DNA of 64,000 nucleotides from Sporomusaceae bacterium (GTDB lineage: Bacteria > Bacillota > Negativicutes > Sporomusales > UBA7701): the NCBI GenBank assembly GCA_031460455.1, contig JAVKTQ010000013.1:1-64000 (forward strand), written 5' to 3'. Positions 1-8,693 of the stretch are shown in pieces. Made by a program: the position numbers and the translations under genes. The stretch's first letter is position 1. Each line of letters opens with the position of its first letter. Under the pieces are notes generated by a model. That model was given only the letters and a program-made list of their open reading frames with translations, did no database searches and was not told where the DNA came from.

Positions 1-76
1 AACACGCTGTTCGAACAGAAACAACAGTAACCCGTCGCCACAAACATGCAAATTTCAAACGCCACTTTCATGCAAA

Positions 77-106
77 ATCAAATCGGCATTGACATATCGA
101 TTTGAT
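77..106. terminator. Hairpin downstream of the chaperone gene
   Basis: A perfect 9-bp inverted repeat (ATCAAATCG at 77-85 and CGATTTGAT at 98-106) lies about 20 bases beyond the stop of the minus-strand TorD-type gene. It has no clear U-tract, so the terminator call is tentative. I see no other feature in bases 31-128. Confidence 0.3.
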
Positions 107-128
107 GGCATTTTAGGGATTGAGGGTA

Positions 129-791
129 CTATGTTTGCCCTAATACATCTCTATCCATGATAAGAAAACCATACGTAATTTTGGAAATGGCTTTATAAAA
201 ATCAGTTGTTGCAAGGCGCACGATATCGGCACAAAACATCGGCACCCAGGGGATCAGATGATCCTGAAGGTATTGAAGCTGTTTTTTCAGATAGCTGTTG
301 ACAGCAGCTTCATCGTTGCGGCGTATTGCCTCAACAGTCTTCTGGCATAGAAAAGCCATGAATGATAATTCAATAGAAATGTGATCCTCTGGTTCGTTGA
401 AGTCGCCTTCGGGCTCAATTCCCTCACTAGCGTAGATTGCGACCGCCTGATCCCGCGCTTCTTGCATCAATAGACGGTCAGGGCTGGTATATACCGATTC
501 ATAGGGGTATGCTCCGTCCCCCAAAGTTGGGCCTGCTCCGAGGAAAATCTTTGCGTAATCTACCGCAAGTTCGGTCAATGCATTTTCTCCCGCCCTATTC
601 AAATAGACCTTCAACAGTTGATTACCGTCCATTACTTCCGGCATTGTCGCATCAGCATCAAACTGCAGCAGGTGCAATTGGTCAAGAAGCTCCCGGTCCA
701 CTTCCTGGCGGTAAAACCGGGCAAGCAGCTGATATATGGCTCCCCGGAAAGAGAAGACTTGTTCCAACTCAAGGGTATTAAGTTCGTTCAT
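129..791 (-). CDS. TorD/DmsD-family redox-enzyme maturation chaperone
   Basis: About 220 residues, all-helical in composition, with the FRGAIYQLLARFY start and the YESVYTSPDRLLMQE segment of the TorD/DmsD family. These cytoplasmic chaperones bind the Tat signal of a molybdoenzyme catalytic subunit and hold it until the cofactor is loaded. The start at 791 is chosen because AGGAAGG lies nine bases upstream; a longer frame reaching 833 has no such site. It is the last gene of the molybdoenzyme operon, 58 bp beyond the membrane anchor gene, so its client is probably the 856-residue subunit at 2331-4901. The family assignment is firm; the client is inferred from position. Confidence 0.82.
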   Translation of the reverse strand: MNELNTLELEQVFSFRGAIYQLLARFYRQEVDRELLDQLHLLQFDADATMPEVMDGNQLLKVYLNRAGENALTELAVDYAKIFLGAGPTLGDGAYPYESVYTSPDRLLMQEARDQAVAIYASEGIEPEGDFNEPEDHISIELSFMAFLCQKTVEAIRRNDEAAVNSYLKKQLQYLQDHLIPWVPMFCADIVRLATTDFYKAISKITYGFLIMDRDVLGQT

Positions 792-848
792 CAACACACA
801 CCTTCCTGGATGTAGCCTGTCTGCGTCGGACAAGCCAGACGCGCAGTT

Positions 849-1760
849 TTAATAGATGTAGGACTGTACGCTGCTACCGATAAGATAGACAATAATCCGA
901 ATTGCTGCCGATCCGACGAACACGCATAGCAGGCCCGCCCCCGCCAGAAGAGTTCGGTTTTCGGCTGCGGCAACCGTCCCGCCGCCTTCTGACGTAAGGG
1001 TAGCCGGAGCACCGATATTTAACAGAGCCGTATGCCCTTGCATGTTTCGCCAGGTCAAAAACAGTGGCACAAGTAGTCCGACAAGGACCACGGCGCCCCA
1101 GAATAGCACCGCAAGGTCGCCGGTCAGTAGCCGTGTCACCGAACGGCTAGCGTGGGGATGGGGTGCAACAGCCAGGTAAATAAGATACGCTGCGATTATT
1201 ATGATCAAAGACAGTTGCCCCCACAGCGCCGCCTTATTCACGGTGGCCAGCATCTTGTGGTCAGGTTCGCGCAGTATCATCCACAGATACATGGTAAACG
1301 CCCCCAGGACGGCTGCCGAGACCATATACATCAGGGGCAGCAGCCAGGTGTCCCAGGCCGGTCGAGCGGCCAGTACATATATCCGCCCCGTGGCAAATGG
1401 AACGACTGGTGAAAGGATCAGGCCGGCCCACGCCAGCTTTCTGCGGACATCGGGAGCGGTATCTTTCCATAGAAGAACGGTATAGAGGAAAATAACCGCG
1501 CCGGCGATGGAGGTCACGACAAGTTCCTGGGCTATACCGGAGCGAATGTTGCCAAGGACATGGAAGATCTTTTCCGGATGCCCCAGGTGAAAATAGCTTG
1601 CGATGCTGCCAACGCCGAGAGCCGCCAGGCTGGTAATCGCCCCGGGCAGACGGATCCCAGGCATATTTCCCCGCAGCTCGCTGATGGACACGATTGCGAA
1701 GGAACCCATGCCTAGACCGACAAACAGACTAAAAATGAGAAGCGTCCATTGTATTTCCAT
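849..1760 (-). CDS. DmsC-type membrane anchor subunit
   Basis: 303 residues, mostly hydrophobic, with about eight predicted membrane segments. The first begins near residue 5 (TLLIFSLFVGLGMGSF), and a SYFHLGHPEK loop follows the second. It resembles DmsC-family anchors, which bind the catalytic and FeS subunits to the membrane and oxidise menaquinol. The gene starts two bases after the FeS subunit gene ends, behind GGAGGAG, so the two are translated together. The reductant is probably a quinol, but no haem-binding motif is evident. NrfD-type anchors are an alternative; length and gene order favour DmsC. Confidence 0.82.
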   Translation of the reverse strand: MEIQWTLLIFSLFVGLGMGSFAIVSISELRGNMPGIRLPGAITSLAALGVGSIASYFHLGHPEKIFHVLGNIRSGIAQELVVTSIAGAVIFLYTVLLWKDTAPDVRRKLAWAGLILSPVVPFATGRIYVLAARPAWDTWLLPLMYMVSAAVLGAFTMYLWMILREPDHKMLATVNKAALWGQLSLIIIIAAYLIYLAVAPHPHASRSVTRLLTGDLAVLFWGAVVLVGLLVPLFLTWRNMQGHTALLNIGAPATLTSEGGGTVAAAENRTLLAGAGLLCVFVGSAAIRIIVYLIGSSVQSYIY

Positions 1761-1761
1761 A

Positions 1762-2328
1762 CTAACTCCTCCATTTCCGGCTTTTCAGAATGTAGCCGAC
1801 ACCAGGTCCGTTGCCCACATCGGCGAAGCGATGCAGAGAAGATCCCGCCTCCTTCACAGCTTTGGACACTTCTGAGTTGGGATCGTCAAGGTCTCCGAAT
1901 ATCCGCGCCTTGCCAGGGCAGATTGATACGCAGGCGGGAGTTTCGTTTACGTCTACACGATGGGCGCACAGCGTGCACTTTTCTATAACGCCTTTGGCTT
2001 TGTCGTACGTACGGACCCCGTAAGGGCAAGCCATGATGCAGTATTGGCAGCCGATGCATTTGTTGTGGTCAACCAAAACAATGCCGTCCTGTCGCTTGAA
2101 TGAGGCGCCCGTCGGGCATACACTGACGCATTCCGGTTTGTCGCAATGCTGGCAGGTGACCGGCAGATAGTATAGCTCAAGGTTGGGGTATTGGCCGGAA
2201 GGACCCACAGTCAGGACTTTGTTGTAAAACACGCCCAGACTGACGCCGTTTTCCTGTTTGCAGGCAACGGCGCAGGAATGACAGCCGACACACCGGTCCA
2301 GATCGACGATGATAATTTTTCTGGCCAT
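1762..2328 (-). CDS. DmsB/NrfC-type four-cluster ferredoxin subunit
   Basis: 188 residues with four cysteine groups that would bind four [4Fe-4S] clusters: CVGCHSCAVAC near residue 12, CQHCDKPECVSVCP near 60, CIGCQYCIMACP near 91 and CTLCAHRV...CVSICP near 118. This is the electron-transfer subunit linking the membrane anchor to the molybdopterin subunit. It has no signal peptide, so export would be by hitchhiking with the Tat-signal-bearing catalytic partner. It lies 2 bp after the catalytic gene and 1 bp before the anchor gene in a tight operon. Confidence 0.9.
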   Translation of the reverse strand: MARKIIIVDLDRCVGCHSCAVACKQENGVSLGVFYNKVLTVGPSGQYPNLELYYLPVTCQHCDKPECVSVCPTGASFKRQDGIVLVDHNKCIGCQYCIMACPYGVRTYDKAKGVIEKCTLCAHRVDVNETPACVSICPGKARIFGDLDDPNSEVSKAVKEAGSSLHRFADVGNGPGVGYILKSRKWRS

Positions 2329-2330
2329 GA

Positions 2331-4901
2331 TTACTCCCTCCCCGGCGCTTTGGGCATGAATGCCTCCAGTTGCTTGGGTGTTGTGTAAATGCCTTTGGGC
2401 GCTCCGTCCTCAGCCTTGTAAATTTTGCACAGACCGCCGTAGTTGGACGTCCCCACTGCCGGGTCGTGCACGCGTTCGTTATCGACAATCGCGTTCGGGT
2501 TGCACTCAAAAATGCCGTGCAAGTCATCGGTTACGGGTTTCTCCGGGAACCACCAGTCATGGTCGCAGTGAATGCTGTGAGGGGCGATCGCTGTGGTAAG
2601 GCGCGCTTTTTGCTTGCATCTTCCATGCTGAGTTTCGATATAGACCCAGTCGCCGTCCTTAATGCCATGTTTTTTTGCTGTTTCCGGATTGATTTCGACA
2701 GTCGGGAAGGGATGAACCTCACGCATGAAAGGGGACATGCGGTATTCGCTGTGAAAGTAGACATGGGAGCGGCCGCCGGTAAAGAAGATATACGGATAAT
2801 CCTTCAACATCTCCGGATTGCTCAGCGGCGAGAGGGGCTCTTCGATATAGGCGGGCAGCGGCCCCCAGCCGTATTTTTTCAGGTCCTCGGAATATACGTG
2901 GACTTTGCCCGAAGATGTCTGAAAGCCCGGCTTGTTGTCCCTGCGGAGCTTTCCGCTCTGATAGCGCCGGTAAGTCGCCGGCCTGGTGAGATGACCTTTT
3001 TTCCGTAATTCTTCAAAAGTTATTTTCGAGGGGGACAAGGCAAACTCAAACCATTGATATTTGTCCTTCCAGCCCATATCGACGTTCATGCGCTTGGCAA
3101 GGTCAAAAATGATATCCACATCGTCACGGCACTCGCCAGGCGGAGGAACAAAGGGTTGACGGATAGAGCAGGTGTAGGAGGCCGGCCAACAGTGCCCTGA
3201 CTGGGCGTATTCGACACGGTCTACTTCGTTGGGATGAGCGGCAGGCAGAATAATGTCCGCCAGTTCGCCGGTAGGGGTCATAAACAGATCCACATTCACG
3301 CTTAATTCAAATTTTTTGAGGGCTTCGCACACTTGCCGGCTGTCCAAAGAGCCGGCCATGGGCTCACTGGTCTGGTTCCAGTACACTCTCGGCAGGAAAG
3401 GTTTCTCGGTGATAATGGTGCGGGTGGTGGCGGCGGCAAAGCCGCCGATCTCACCGGAGATTTTGGCCTGGCCCGGGCACAGGCTGTACTTATGGATATT
3501 AGCGACCGTTTCCTTGCGGATCTTGCCATGGGGCCGCAGGGATTGAAAAAAGGCGCTTACCCAATGGGGCGTGTCGGGACGGACCAGGTTCCCTCCCTCC
3601 GCGTCCAGATTGCCCGCCAGGGCCATCATGATTGCGATAGCATGGGTCTTGCTGCTGCTATGGTTGCTGAATTCGATTTTTTGGCCGCGCATGAAGCAGG
3701 CTCCCGGGCTGTTGTCGATATACAGCCTGGCGGCTTCGCGAATTTTTTCCGCCGGGACCCAGGTGACTTCGGCGGCCTTTTCCGGAGTCCACATTTTGAC
3801 GCTGTCGGCCAGAACCTGAAAAGCAGTCCGGTACTGCTTGCCGCCGGGAACGGCATGTGTGCCCAGTAAGGCTGGCTTTACCCCGGGTGAGCTCCAGGCC
3901 ACCGCCTTGGCGTCCCAGTGCTGGATGCTGTTGGACGCCTCATCCCACACAATGTATTGGTCGGCACTGCCGCCAGGGGTCAGATCGCTCTGGCGGAGCA
4001 AAAAGCCGTCTTCCTTGACCAGGAAGGGAGCGTTGGTGAACTGGGCGACAAAGGCCTTATCATACTTGTTCTCGGTGATCAGCATATTGATGATTGTCAG
4101 AATGAGGGCCAGATCGCTGCCCTGGCGGACAGGCAGCCACAAATCCGCTTTCGAGGCCGCTACCGTATGGCGCGGATCGACAACAATCAGTTTGGCGCCT
4201 CGCTCCTGAGCCCGCTTGATAGTCAGCCAATCGTAATAACCCCACGAGTACAGGGCCCGCCCCATCATCAGAATAGTTTTTGCCTTGGGACCGTCCCACC
4301 CCGTGTACTGGCAGGGATTGCCGATAAGGCGCCGCTGCAAGTCGTCGTTGGCAATCTTGCACACATTGCCGACACCGAAGCCCCCAGTGCTGCCCATTTC
4401 GTAGAAGCATTTCTGCATAGCCATCAGAATCAATTGGTCCCGGCCGGTGCCATTTTGGAAGACGATAGTATGCCCGCCGTATTTCTCCTGAACCTCTTTC
4501 ATTTTTGGGATGATAATGCTCCAGGCCTCTTCCCAGGTGATCCGCTGCCACTTGCCCTCGCCGCGGGCGCCCACCCTTTTCATGGGATACTTGATGCGCA
4601 GCGGGCTGTGCATTATCTGTGGGATGCTGAAGGCGCGGCTGCACACCGTTCCCTCGGAATAAGTCCCCGGCTTCCCCTCGACTTTCATGACTCGCCCGTC
4701 CTTGACATAGCCCTGGATTGTGCATCGGCCGTAGCACTGACGGCACGCACTCTGAATGACTTTCATGTCCGTCGGTGTCGCAGGCGCGGCATTCGTCAAC
4801 CCCTTGATGACGCCATTACCTAGTGGAAACAGGGATGCGGCTGATCCGGCGACGGCAGCGACTTTCAAAAACTGCCGTCTTGTCAGGTTGAGACTATTCA
4901 T
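2331..4901 (-). CDS. Tat-exported molybdopterin oxidoreductase, catalytic subunit (DMSO reductase family)
   Basis: 856 residues. The N-terminus carries a twin-arginine signal (TRRQFLKVAAVAGSAASLF) followed by the N-terminal [4Fe-4S] motif CRQCYGRC with a fourth Cys in GTVCSRAF. Molybdopterin-domain features include the NGTGRDQL segment and, near residue 180, VGNVCKIAND, where a Cys could be the molybdenum ligand as in polysulfide/thiosulfate-type enzymes. The C-terminal dinucleotide-binding domain spans roughly residues 730-850. The substrate cannot be told from sequence; S-oxide, polysulfide or another oxyanion are all possible. The start overlaps the NapH-like gene by 8 bp and is preceded by AAGGAGG. 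Confidence 0.88.
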   Translation of the reverse strand: MNSLNLTRRQFLKVAAVAGSAASLFPLGNGVIKGLTNAAPATPTDMKVIQSACRQCYGRCTIQGYVKDGRVMKVEGKPGTYSEGTVCSRAFSIPQIMHSPLRIKYPMKRVGARGEGKWQRITWEEAWSIIIPKMKEVQEKYGGHTIVFQNGTGRDQLILMAMQKCFYEMGSTGGFGVGNVCKIANDDLQRRLIGNPCQYTGWDGPKAKTILMMGRALYSWGYYDWLTIKRAQERGAKLIVVDPRHTVAASKADLWLPVRQGSDLALILTIINMLITENKYDKAFVAQFTNAPFLVKEDGFLLRQSDLTPGGSADQYIVWDEASNSIQHWDAKAVAWSSPGVKPALLGTHAVPGGKQYRTAFQVLADSVKMWTPEKAAEVTWVPAEKIREAARLYIDNSPGACFMRGQKIEFSNHSSSKTHAIAIMMALAGNLDAEGGNLVRPDTPHWVSAFFQSLRPHGKIRKETVANIHKYSLCPGQAKISGEIGGFAAATTRTIITEKPFLPRVYWNQTSEPMAGSLDSRQVCEALKKFELSVNVDLFMTPTGELADIILPAAHPNEVDRVEYAQSGHCWPASYTCSIRQPFVPPPGECRDDVDIIFDLAKRMNVDMGWKDKYQWFEFALSPSKITFEELRKKGHLTRPATYRRYQSGKLRRDNKPGFQTSSGKVHVYSEDLKKYGWGPLPAYIEEPLSPLSNPEMLKDYPYIFFTGGRSHVYFHSEYRMSPFMREVHPFPTVEINPETAKKHGIKDGDWVYIETQHGRCKQKARLTTAIAPHSIHCDHDWWFPEKPVTDDLHGIFECNPNAIVDNERVHDPAVGTSNYGGLCKIYKAEDGAPKGIYTTPKQLEAFMPKAPGRE

Positions 4902-5721
4902 TGCTCGACCTCCTTGAAATATCGTTTATTGAAATATCCCGTAAGTTTGATGCCGGCTTACTCAGGCCTATTCCAACAGCATTCTGAGGACATTTTTCAT
5001 AGCATTCAAGGCAAAGAGTGCAATTGTCCATTGCTGTTGCACTGTCATGGGGCAGGTCAAGGTGTTCAGGGCAATTTGTCTTACACACATGGCAGCCATT
5101 AGCCGCCAAACAGGTTTCGTCATTGATCATGGGGCTCGGGCCAAACCTGAACAGACGGCTTATGATGTTCATAAAGGCTCCCACTGCGCAATAAGAGCGG
5201 CACCAAGATTTAAAGAACAGCAATTCTGCCGCCAGTACCAAGGGGATGACAATCAATTCCCAGCCAGGCTGGTAAATGGAAAACAGTTTGTATACGGCAA
5301 AGATAAATACAAAAACCAAACCTATGGGACAGACGAGGCAAAAAATCGGGAAGCCGACGATTAGGGTGGAAAGGAGGGCGGCGCCCAGTACGCCGATGCC
5401 GGATGCGAGAGAGGTTTTTGCCGTCGCCTGCTGCTCTGCGGAAACATGCGGGCCATTATTTCGGGGTAATAGCGCGGTAGGACAAAGCCAGGAACAGAAA
5501 AACTTCCCCAATACGACAACAGCCAGTATTTCAAGGCCAATCAGCACCATTGCCTGTGGCAGCAGCACATTGCTCGCCACTGAGACCCCCAACAGGCCTA
5601 TGGGGCAAATATCGCAAAAAGTTCCCCAGGCCTCTTTGGAGGAAGCGGCATAAACAGCTCCGCCTAAAATGGATAAAATCGCAAACTGGCGCAGCCATTG
5701 CATTCTCGGCTTAATCTTCAT
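4894..5721 (-). CDS. NapH-like membrane polyferredoxin
   Basis: 275 residues with about four membrane segments and CSWLCPTALL- and CLVCPIGL-type motifs, then two ferredoxin groups near the C-terminus (CHVCKTNCPEH and CTLCLECYEKCP). NapH-family proteins pass electrons from the quinol pool to periplasmic ferredoxins. It sits between the NapG-like gene (3 bp upstream) and the molybdoenzyme gene (8-bp overlap), so it probably forms a second electron route into the same enzyme, alongside the DmsC-type anchor. One enzyme with both a DmsBC module and a NapGH module is uncommon. Confidence 0.85.
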   Translation of the reverse strand: MKIKPRMQWLRQFAILSILGGAVYAASSKEAWGTFCDICPIGLLGVSVASNVLLPQAMVLIGLEILAVVVLGKFFCSWLCPTALLPRNNGPHVSAEQQATAKTSLASGIGVLGAALLSTLIVGFPIFCLVCPIGLVFVFIFAVYKLFSIYQPGWELIVIPLVLAAELLFFKSWCRSYCAVGAFMNIISRLFRFGPSPMINDETCLAANGCHVCKTNCPEHLDLPHDSATAMDNCTLCLECYEKCPQNAVGIGLSKPASNLRDISINDISRRSSNE

Positions 5722-5724
5722 CGG

Positions 5725-6324
5725 CTATACCCCGCCTTTTCGCGGCACCACTACGACGCCTTTGCTCTGGGACTGGTTGTTGTACGAGCGAAGGGAAGCG
5801 CTTGGGCAGGACATTTCACATATCCCGCAGCCGTTGCACTTGTCCGCGTCCACCACCGGCCTCTTCTCCGCATCTAAGGATATGGCCCCGAGAGGACATT
5901 CGGCGACACATACAGTGCAGCCCATCCAATTCCAGGCCACGCAGCTGGCCGGATTGATCCGGGCCGTACCGATGCAGACCTGTTCCGGCTCCAAAGGTTT
6001 AAGGGCTCCGGTGGGACAAACCTCGATACACTTAAGACAGAGATTGCAAAACCCGTTTTTATAATTCAGAGCGGGAGTACCCAGCCCGCGGATGCTTTCA
6101 GACAAGGAAAGAGGAAGAATTACGCCTGTGGGACATACGGCAAGGCATTTCTGGCACCTTAAGCAACGGGCGAGAAGATCTTGTTCGGGCAACGCGCCTG
6201 GAGGGCGCAAAAACCGCTTATGCTGCTCAAAGAAGTTTAAGGCGCTTCCTGCGGAGCCCAATGCGACCGCTATTCCCGCTGTTCGCAAAAATCCGCGCCT
6301 CGTCATCAGAATGCCATCATGCAT
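5725..6324 (-). CDS. NapG-like Tat-exported ferredoxin
   Basis: About 199 residues with a twin-arginine signal (MTRRGFLRTAGIAVALGSAG) and four [4Fe-4S] cysteine groups: CLRCQKCLAVCP, CNLCLKCIEVCP, CTVCVAECP and CNGCGICEMSCP. It is the first gene of the molybdoenzyme operon and would act at the outer face of the membrane with the NapH-like protein. The ATG at 6324 is preferred because GGAGGC lies upstream of it; the frame extends to 6342, where no ribosome site is seen, and the signal itself could begin at the next Met. The exact start is uncertain. Confidence 0.83.
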   Translation of the reverse strand: MHDGILMTRRGFLRTAGIAVALGSAGSALNFFEQHKRFLRPPGALPEQDLLARCLRCQKCLAVCPTGVILPLSLSESIRGLGTPALNYKNGFCNLCLKCIEVCPTGALKPLEPEQVCIGTARINPASCVAWNWMGCTVCVAECPLGAISLDAEKRPVVDADKCNGCGICEMSCPSASLRSYNNQSQSKGVVVVPRKGGV

Positions 6325-6398
6325 GGCTTGTTCTGCCTCCATCTAACTATTATTTCCGCATTCTCTCGATACTGATTACAGCCTAATTATTGATTTGT

Positions 6399-6419
6399 AT
6401 TCTTAAAAAATTCTTAAAA
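6399..6419. promoter_or_regulatory. Direct repeats typical of OmpR-family regulator binding
   Basis: ATTCTTAAAA occurs at 6399-6408 and again at 6410-6419, an 11-base period. Tandem 10-bp boxes at about one helical turn are typical for OmpR/PhoB-family dimers. They lie between the divergent molybdoenzyme operon and the response regulator gene, so the regulator at 6566 may control both directions. Confidence 0.5.
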
Positions 6420-6470
6420 CCGGGTTCAATATGGTAACGTTTTTTCAAACCAAAGCAAAAATGGCCATGA

Positions 6471-6476
6471 TATAAT
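6471..6476 (+). promoter_or_regulatory. Probable -10 box of the two-component operon
   Basis: TATAAT matches the sigma-70 -10 consensus exactly and lies 90 bases before the response regulator start. No good -35 hexamer is visible at 16-18 bp spacing, which fits an activator-dependent promoter. Confidence 0.4.
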
Positions 6477-6565
6477 ACAATTAGTGCTAATATTCGATAA
6501 TTTCCAATGGCGACGAACGGGCTGTGCCACTCCTCCCTGGCAATATTCGTGAAAGGAACTTATCT

Positions 6566-7252
6566 ATGAGGGTGCTTGTTACCGAAGATGATGATATGCT
6601 CCGGAAATCAATTGTCGATGCCCTGCGGAAGGAGGGCTACGCCGTTGATGAAACCGCGCAGGGGGATCATTGCCTATTCGCCATCCAGCAAGGGATTTAC
6701 GACTTGCTGGTATTGGATATTCTGCTGCCCGAAGTGGATGGACTGGAAGTAATCAGACGCCTGCGCAGTCAGGGCAATCAAATCCCCATATTGCTTGTTA
6801 CCGCCAAGGACAGTGTGGAAAATCGCGTCCACGGCCTGAACACAGGAGCGGACGACTACCTCGTAAAACCCTTTTCCCTGGCAGAATTGACGGCAAGAGC
6901 TTGGGCTTTGCTGAGACGGCAAGGCTACGGTCCCAACTATTCCTCCATCGCCTATCGGGAATTGGTTTTGAATCTGGACCAGAAAGAAGGCTTCTACAAA
7001 TCCCAGGCCTTATGCCTGACAACAAAGGAATTCGAATTGCTCGAATACTTTATAGTAAATCGTGAGCGTATCCTGACCCGTGAACAAATTTTCGACCGTC
7101 TTTGGGGTTTTGACTCGGAAAGCAGTTACGGTATTGTGGATGTTTACATCCACCATTTGCGCAAGAAGCTCGTTGCGGCAAGGAACGATTTCGTCATCCG
7201 GAACATTCGCAACGTCGGCTATATGCTCGTAAGCCCTAGCGGTGGAGAATAA
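6566..7252 (+). CDS. OmpR/PhoB-family response regulator
   Basis: 228 residues. The receiver domain (1-120) has the acidic pocket EDDD, a phospho-acceptor Asp in LLVLDILLPEVDG and the switch Lys in DYLVKPF. The winged-helix DNA-binding domain covers about 130-225 (RELVLNLDQ, LTREQIFDRLWG, VDVYIHHLRKKL). The start at 6566 follows GAAAGGAACTT; an upstream in-frame Met at 6524 lacks a ribosome site. It is followed by its sensor kinase and diverges from the molybdoenzyme operon, which is the probable target along with its own promoter. Confidence 0.9.
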   Translation: MRVLVTEDDDMLRKSIVDALRKEGYAVDETAQGDHCLFAIQQGIYDLLVLDILLPEVDGLEVIRRLRSQGNQIPILLVTAKDSVENRVHGLNTGADDYLVKPFSLAELTARAWALLRRQGYGPNYSSIAYRELVLNLDQKEGFYKSQALCLTTKEFELLEYFIVNRERILTREQIFDRLWGFDSESSYGIVDVYIHHLRKKLVAARNDFVIRNIRNVGYMLVSPSGGE

Positions 7253-7286
7253 CCGCCGCTGTCAAATACCTGCCAAAGGCGGAACA

Positions 7287-8576
7287 ATGCGAATGCGACT
7301 AACTAGACCTTCTCTGTTTCAAAATATCCAGATCAAACTGTCGACCCTAAATGCCACGGCTATTTTTTGTTTGTTTATCATCTATAGCGTTATTTTCCAC
7401 TCGTATTTTGCATACCGTGTATACAATAAAATCGATGATAACATGCAATTCGAAATCAAAGGCTTTTATCGCGCACATGAGTCGCAGCAGTCACATTCCA
7501 TGCGAATGCCCATGGGTCTTCTGCCGACGGTATATATTCGTGATGAAAATGACCGGTATTTTGATCCTCACCCCACCGGCAAGATTCCCCCTGAAACCAT
7601 TGAAATTCTACTTGCCGAACCTTGGTCGCCCGGCGGACGAACGGTAAGGGTTCTTGACAATTACTATCGGATTTTTCGGCAGTCCTTCCCCCCCAATGAA
7701 TACCCTATTCTGTGGGAAGGGACGGATGGTTATGTCACCAAAGAGTTGGTAGCGTTGGCCGATATTTCATCTGAAGCGGACATCCTCGGCACCCTTCTAC
7801 AAATCAATATTGCGGGCGGCATAGCCGGCGCTGTTCTGTTTGCCTTGATCAGCTACTACATGACCCGGAAGCTGCTAAGGACCATCAAGACTGCGTGGGA
7901 AAGACAACGACAATTCGTAGCTGATGCTTCCCATGAATTAAGGACGCCACTGGCAGTCATCAAGTCTAATGCCGAGTTGACCCTTCATAACCCCGGCAAT
8001 ACCATCGAAAAAGAGAGCGAAAGAATTGCCGCAATCATCAATCAGTCCACGCGGATGGGGAGATTAGTTTCATCCCTGTTGACGCTGGCCAGGGCGGATT
8101 CCGATGAGTTAGAGCTAAATTTGCGACCCGTTTTGCTTGATGATATAGTTGCCGATGTCACTCGACAGTTTCAGATTCTTGCAGCAAGCAAGAATATCAC
8201 CATCGGCACTGACATTGAAAAGGATATCGCCATGACCGGGGATAACGAAAGGCTTTTCCAGCTGCTGGTGATTTTGTTGGACAATGCCGTTAAATTTACT
8301 CCGGCGGGTGGAAGCGTTAGGGTAACTTGCACCAAGAAGGCAGATTCGGTGGAACTGATTGTAAAAGACACTGGTATCGGCATAGCTGAAAGCGACTTGC
8401 CCTTAATTTTTCACCGTTTTTACCGTGCCGACAAATCAAGATCTGGCAATGATGGAAGCTACGGGTTGGGGTTGTCCATCGGACAATGGATAGTCAATAA
8501 GCATGGCGGCAAGATTAAAGTTGAAAGCACTGTGGGGGTAGGAACCGAATTCAGGATAAGTTTTCCTATTAAATAA
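7287..8576 (+). CDS. Membrane sensor histidine kinase
   Basis: About 429 residues: a membrane segment near residues 18-42, an extracytoplasmic sensor of some 110 residues, a second membrane segment (INIAGGIAGAVLFALISYY), a phospho-acceptor box with ASHELRTPLAVIKS, then the ATPase domain with N box (LLDNAVKFTPAGG), G1 (DTGIGIAESD) and G2 (YGLGLSIG). No clear HAMP is recognised. The start at 7287 is preferred over 7242 because GGCGG precedes it at proper spacing; with 7242 it would overlap the regulator gene. It is partner of the adjacent regulator; the signal is unknown. Confidence 0.88.
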   Translation: MRMRLTRPSLFQNIQIKLSTLNATAIFCLFIIYSVIFHSYFAYRVYNKIDDNMQFEIKGFYRAHESQQSHSMRMPMGLLPTVYIRDENDRYFDPHPTGKIPPETIEILLAEPWSPGGRTVRVLDNYYRIFRQSFPPNEYPILWEGTDGYVTKELVALADISSEADILGTLLQINIAGGIAGAVLFALISYYMTRKLLRTIKTAWERQRQFVADASHELRTPLAVIKSNAELTLHNPGNTIEKESERIAAIINQSTRMGRLVSSLLTLARADSDELELNLRPVLLDDIVADVTRQFQILAASKNITIGTDIEKDIAMTGDNERLFQLLVILLDNAVKFTPAGGSVRVTCTKKADSVELIVKDTGIGIAESDLPLIFHRFYRADKSRSGNDGSYGLGLSIGQWIVNKHGGKIKVESTVGVGTEFRISFPIK

Positions 8577-8644
8577 CGAACAATTTTACGGAATCTGGGC
8601 GCCAATTCGCTTGAACCACCGCCTGAAAATATGGGACAAGATCG

Positions 8645-8690
8645 AAAAAAGTGGGGGTATATACCGCCGCGCTAAACGGGGAACCCCCAC
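8645..8690 (-). terminator. Intrinsic terminator, minus strand
   Basis: GTGGGGGT (8651-8658) pairs with ACCCCCAC (8683-8690), and on the minus strand the stem is followed by six U residues (8645-8650). No minus-strand gene lies immediately upstream of it, so what it terminates is unclear; it may also end read-through opposing the two-component genes. Confidence 0.5.
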
Positions 8691-8693
8691 AAG

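Noticed and set aside
1-30. Nine codons and a stop (NTLFEQKQQ) at the left edge, possibly the end of a plus-strand gene
   Set aside because: Too short to recognise or to separate from a chance frame.
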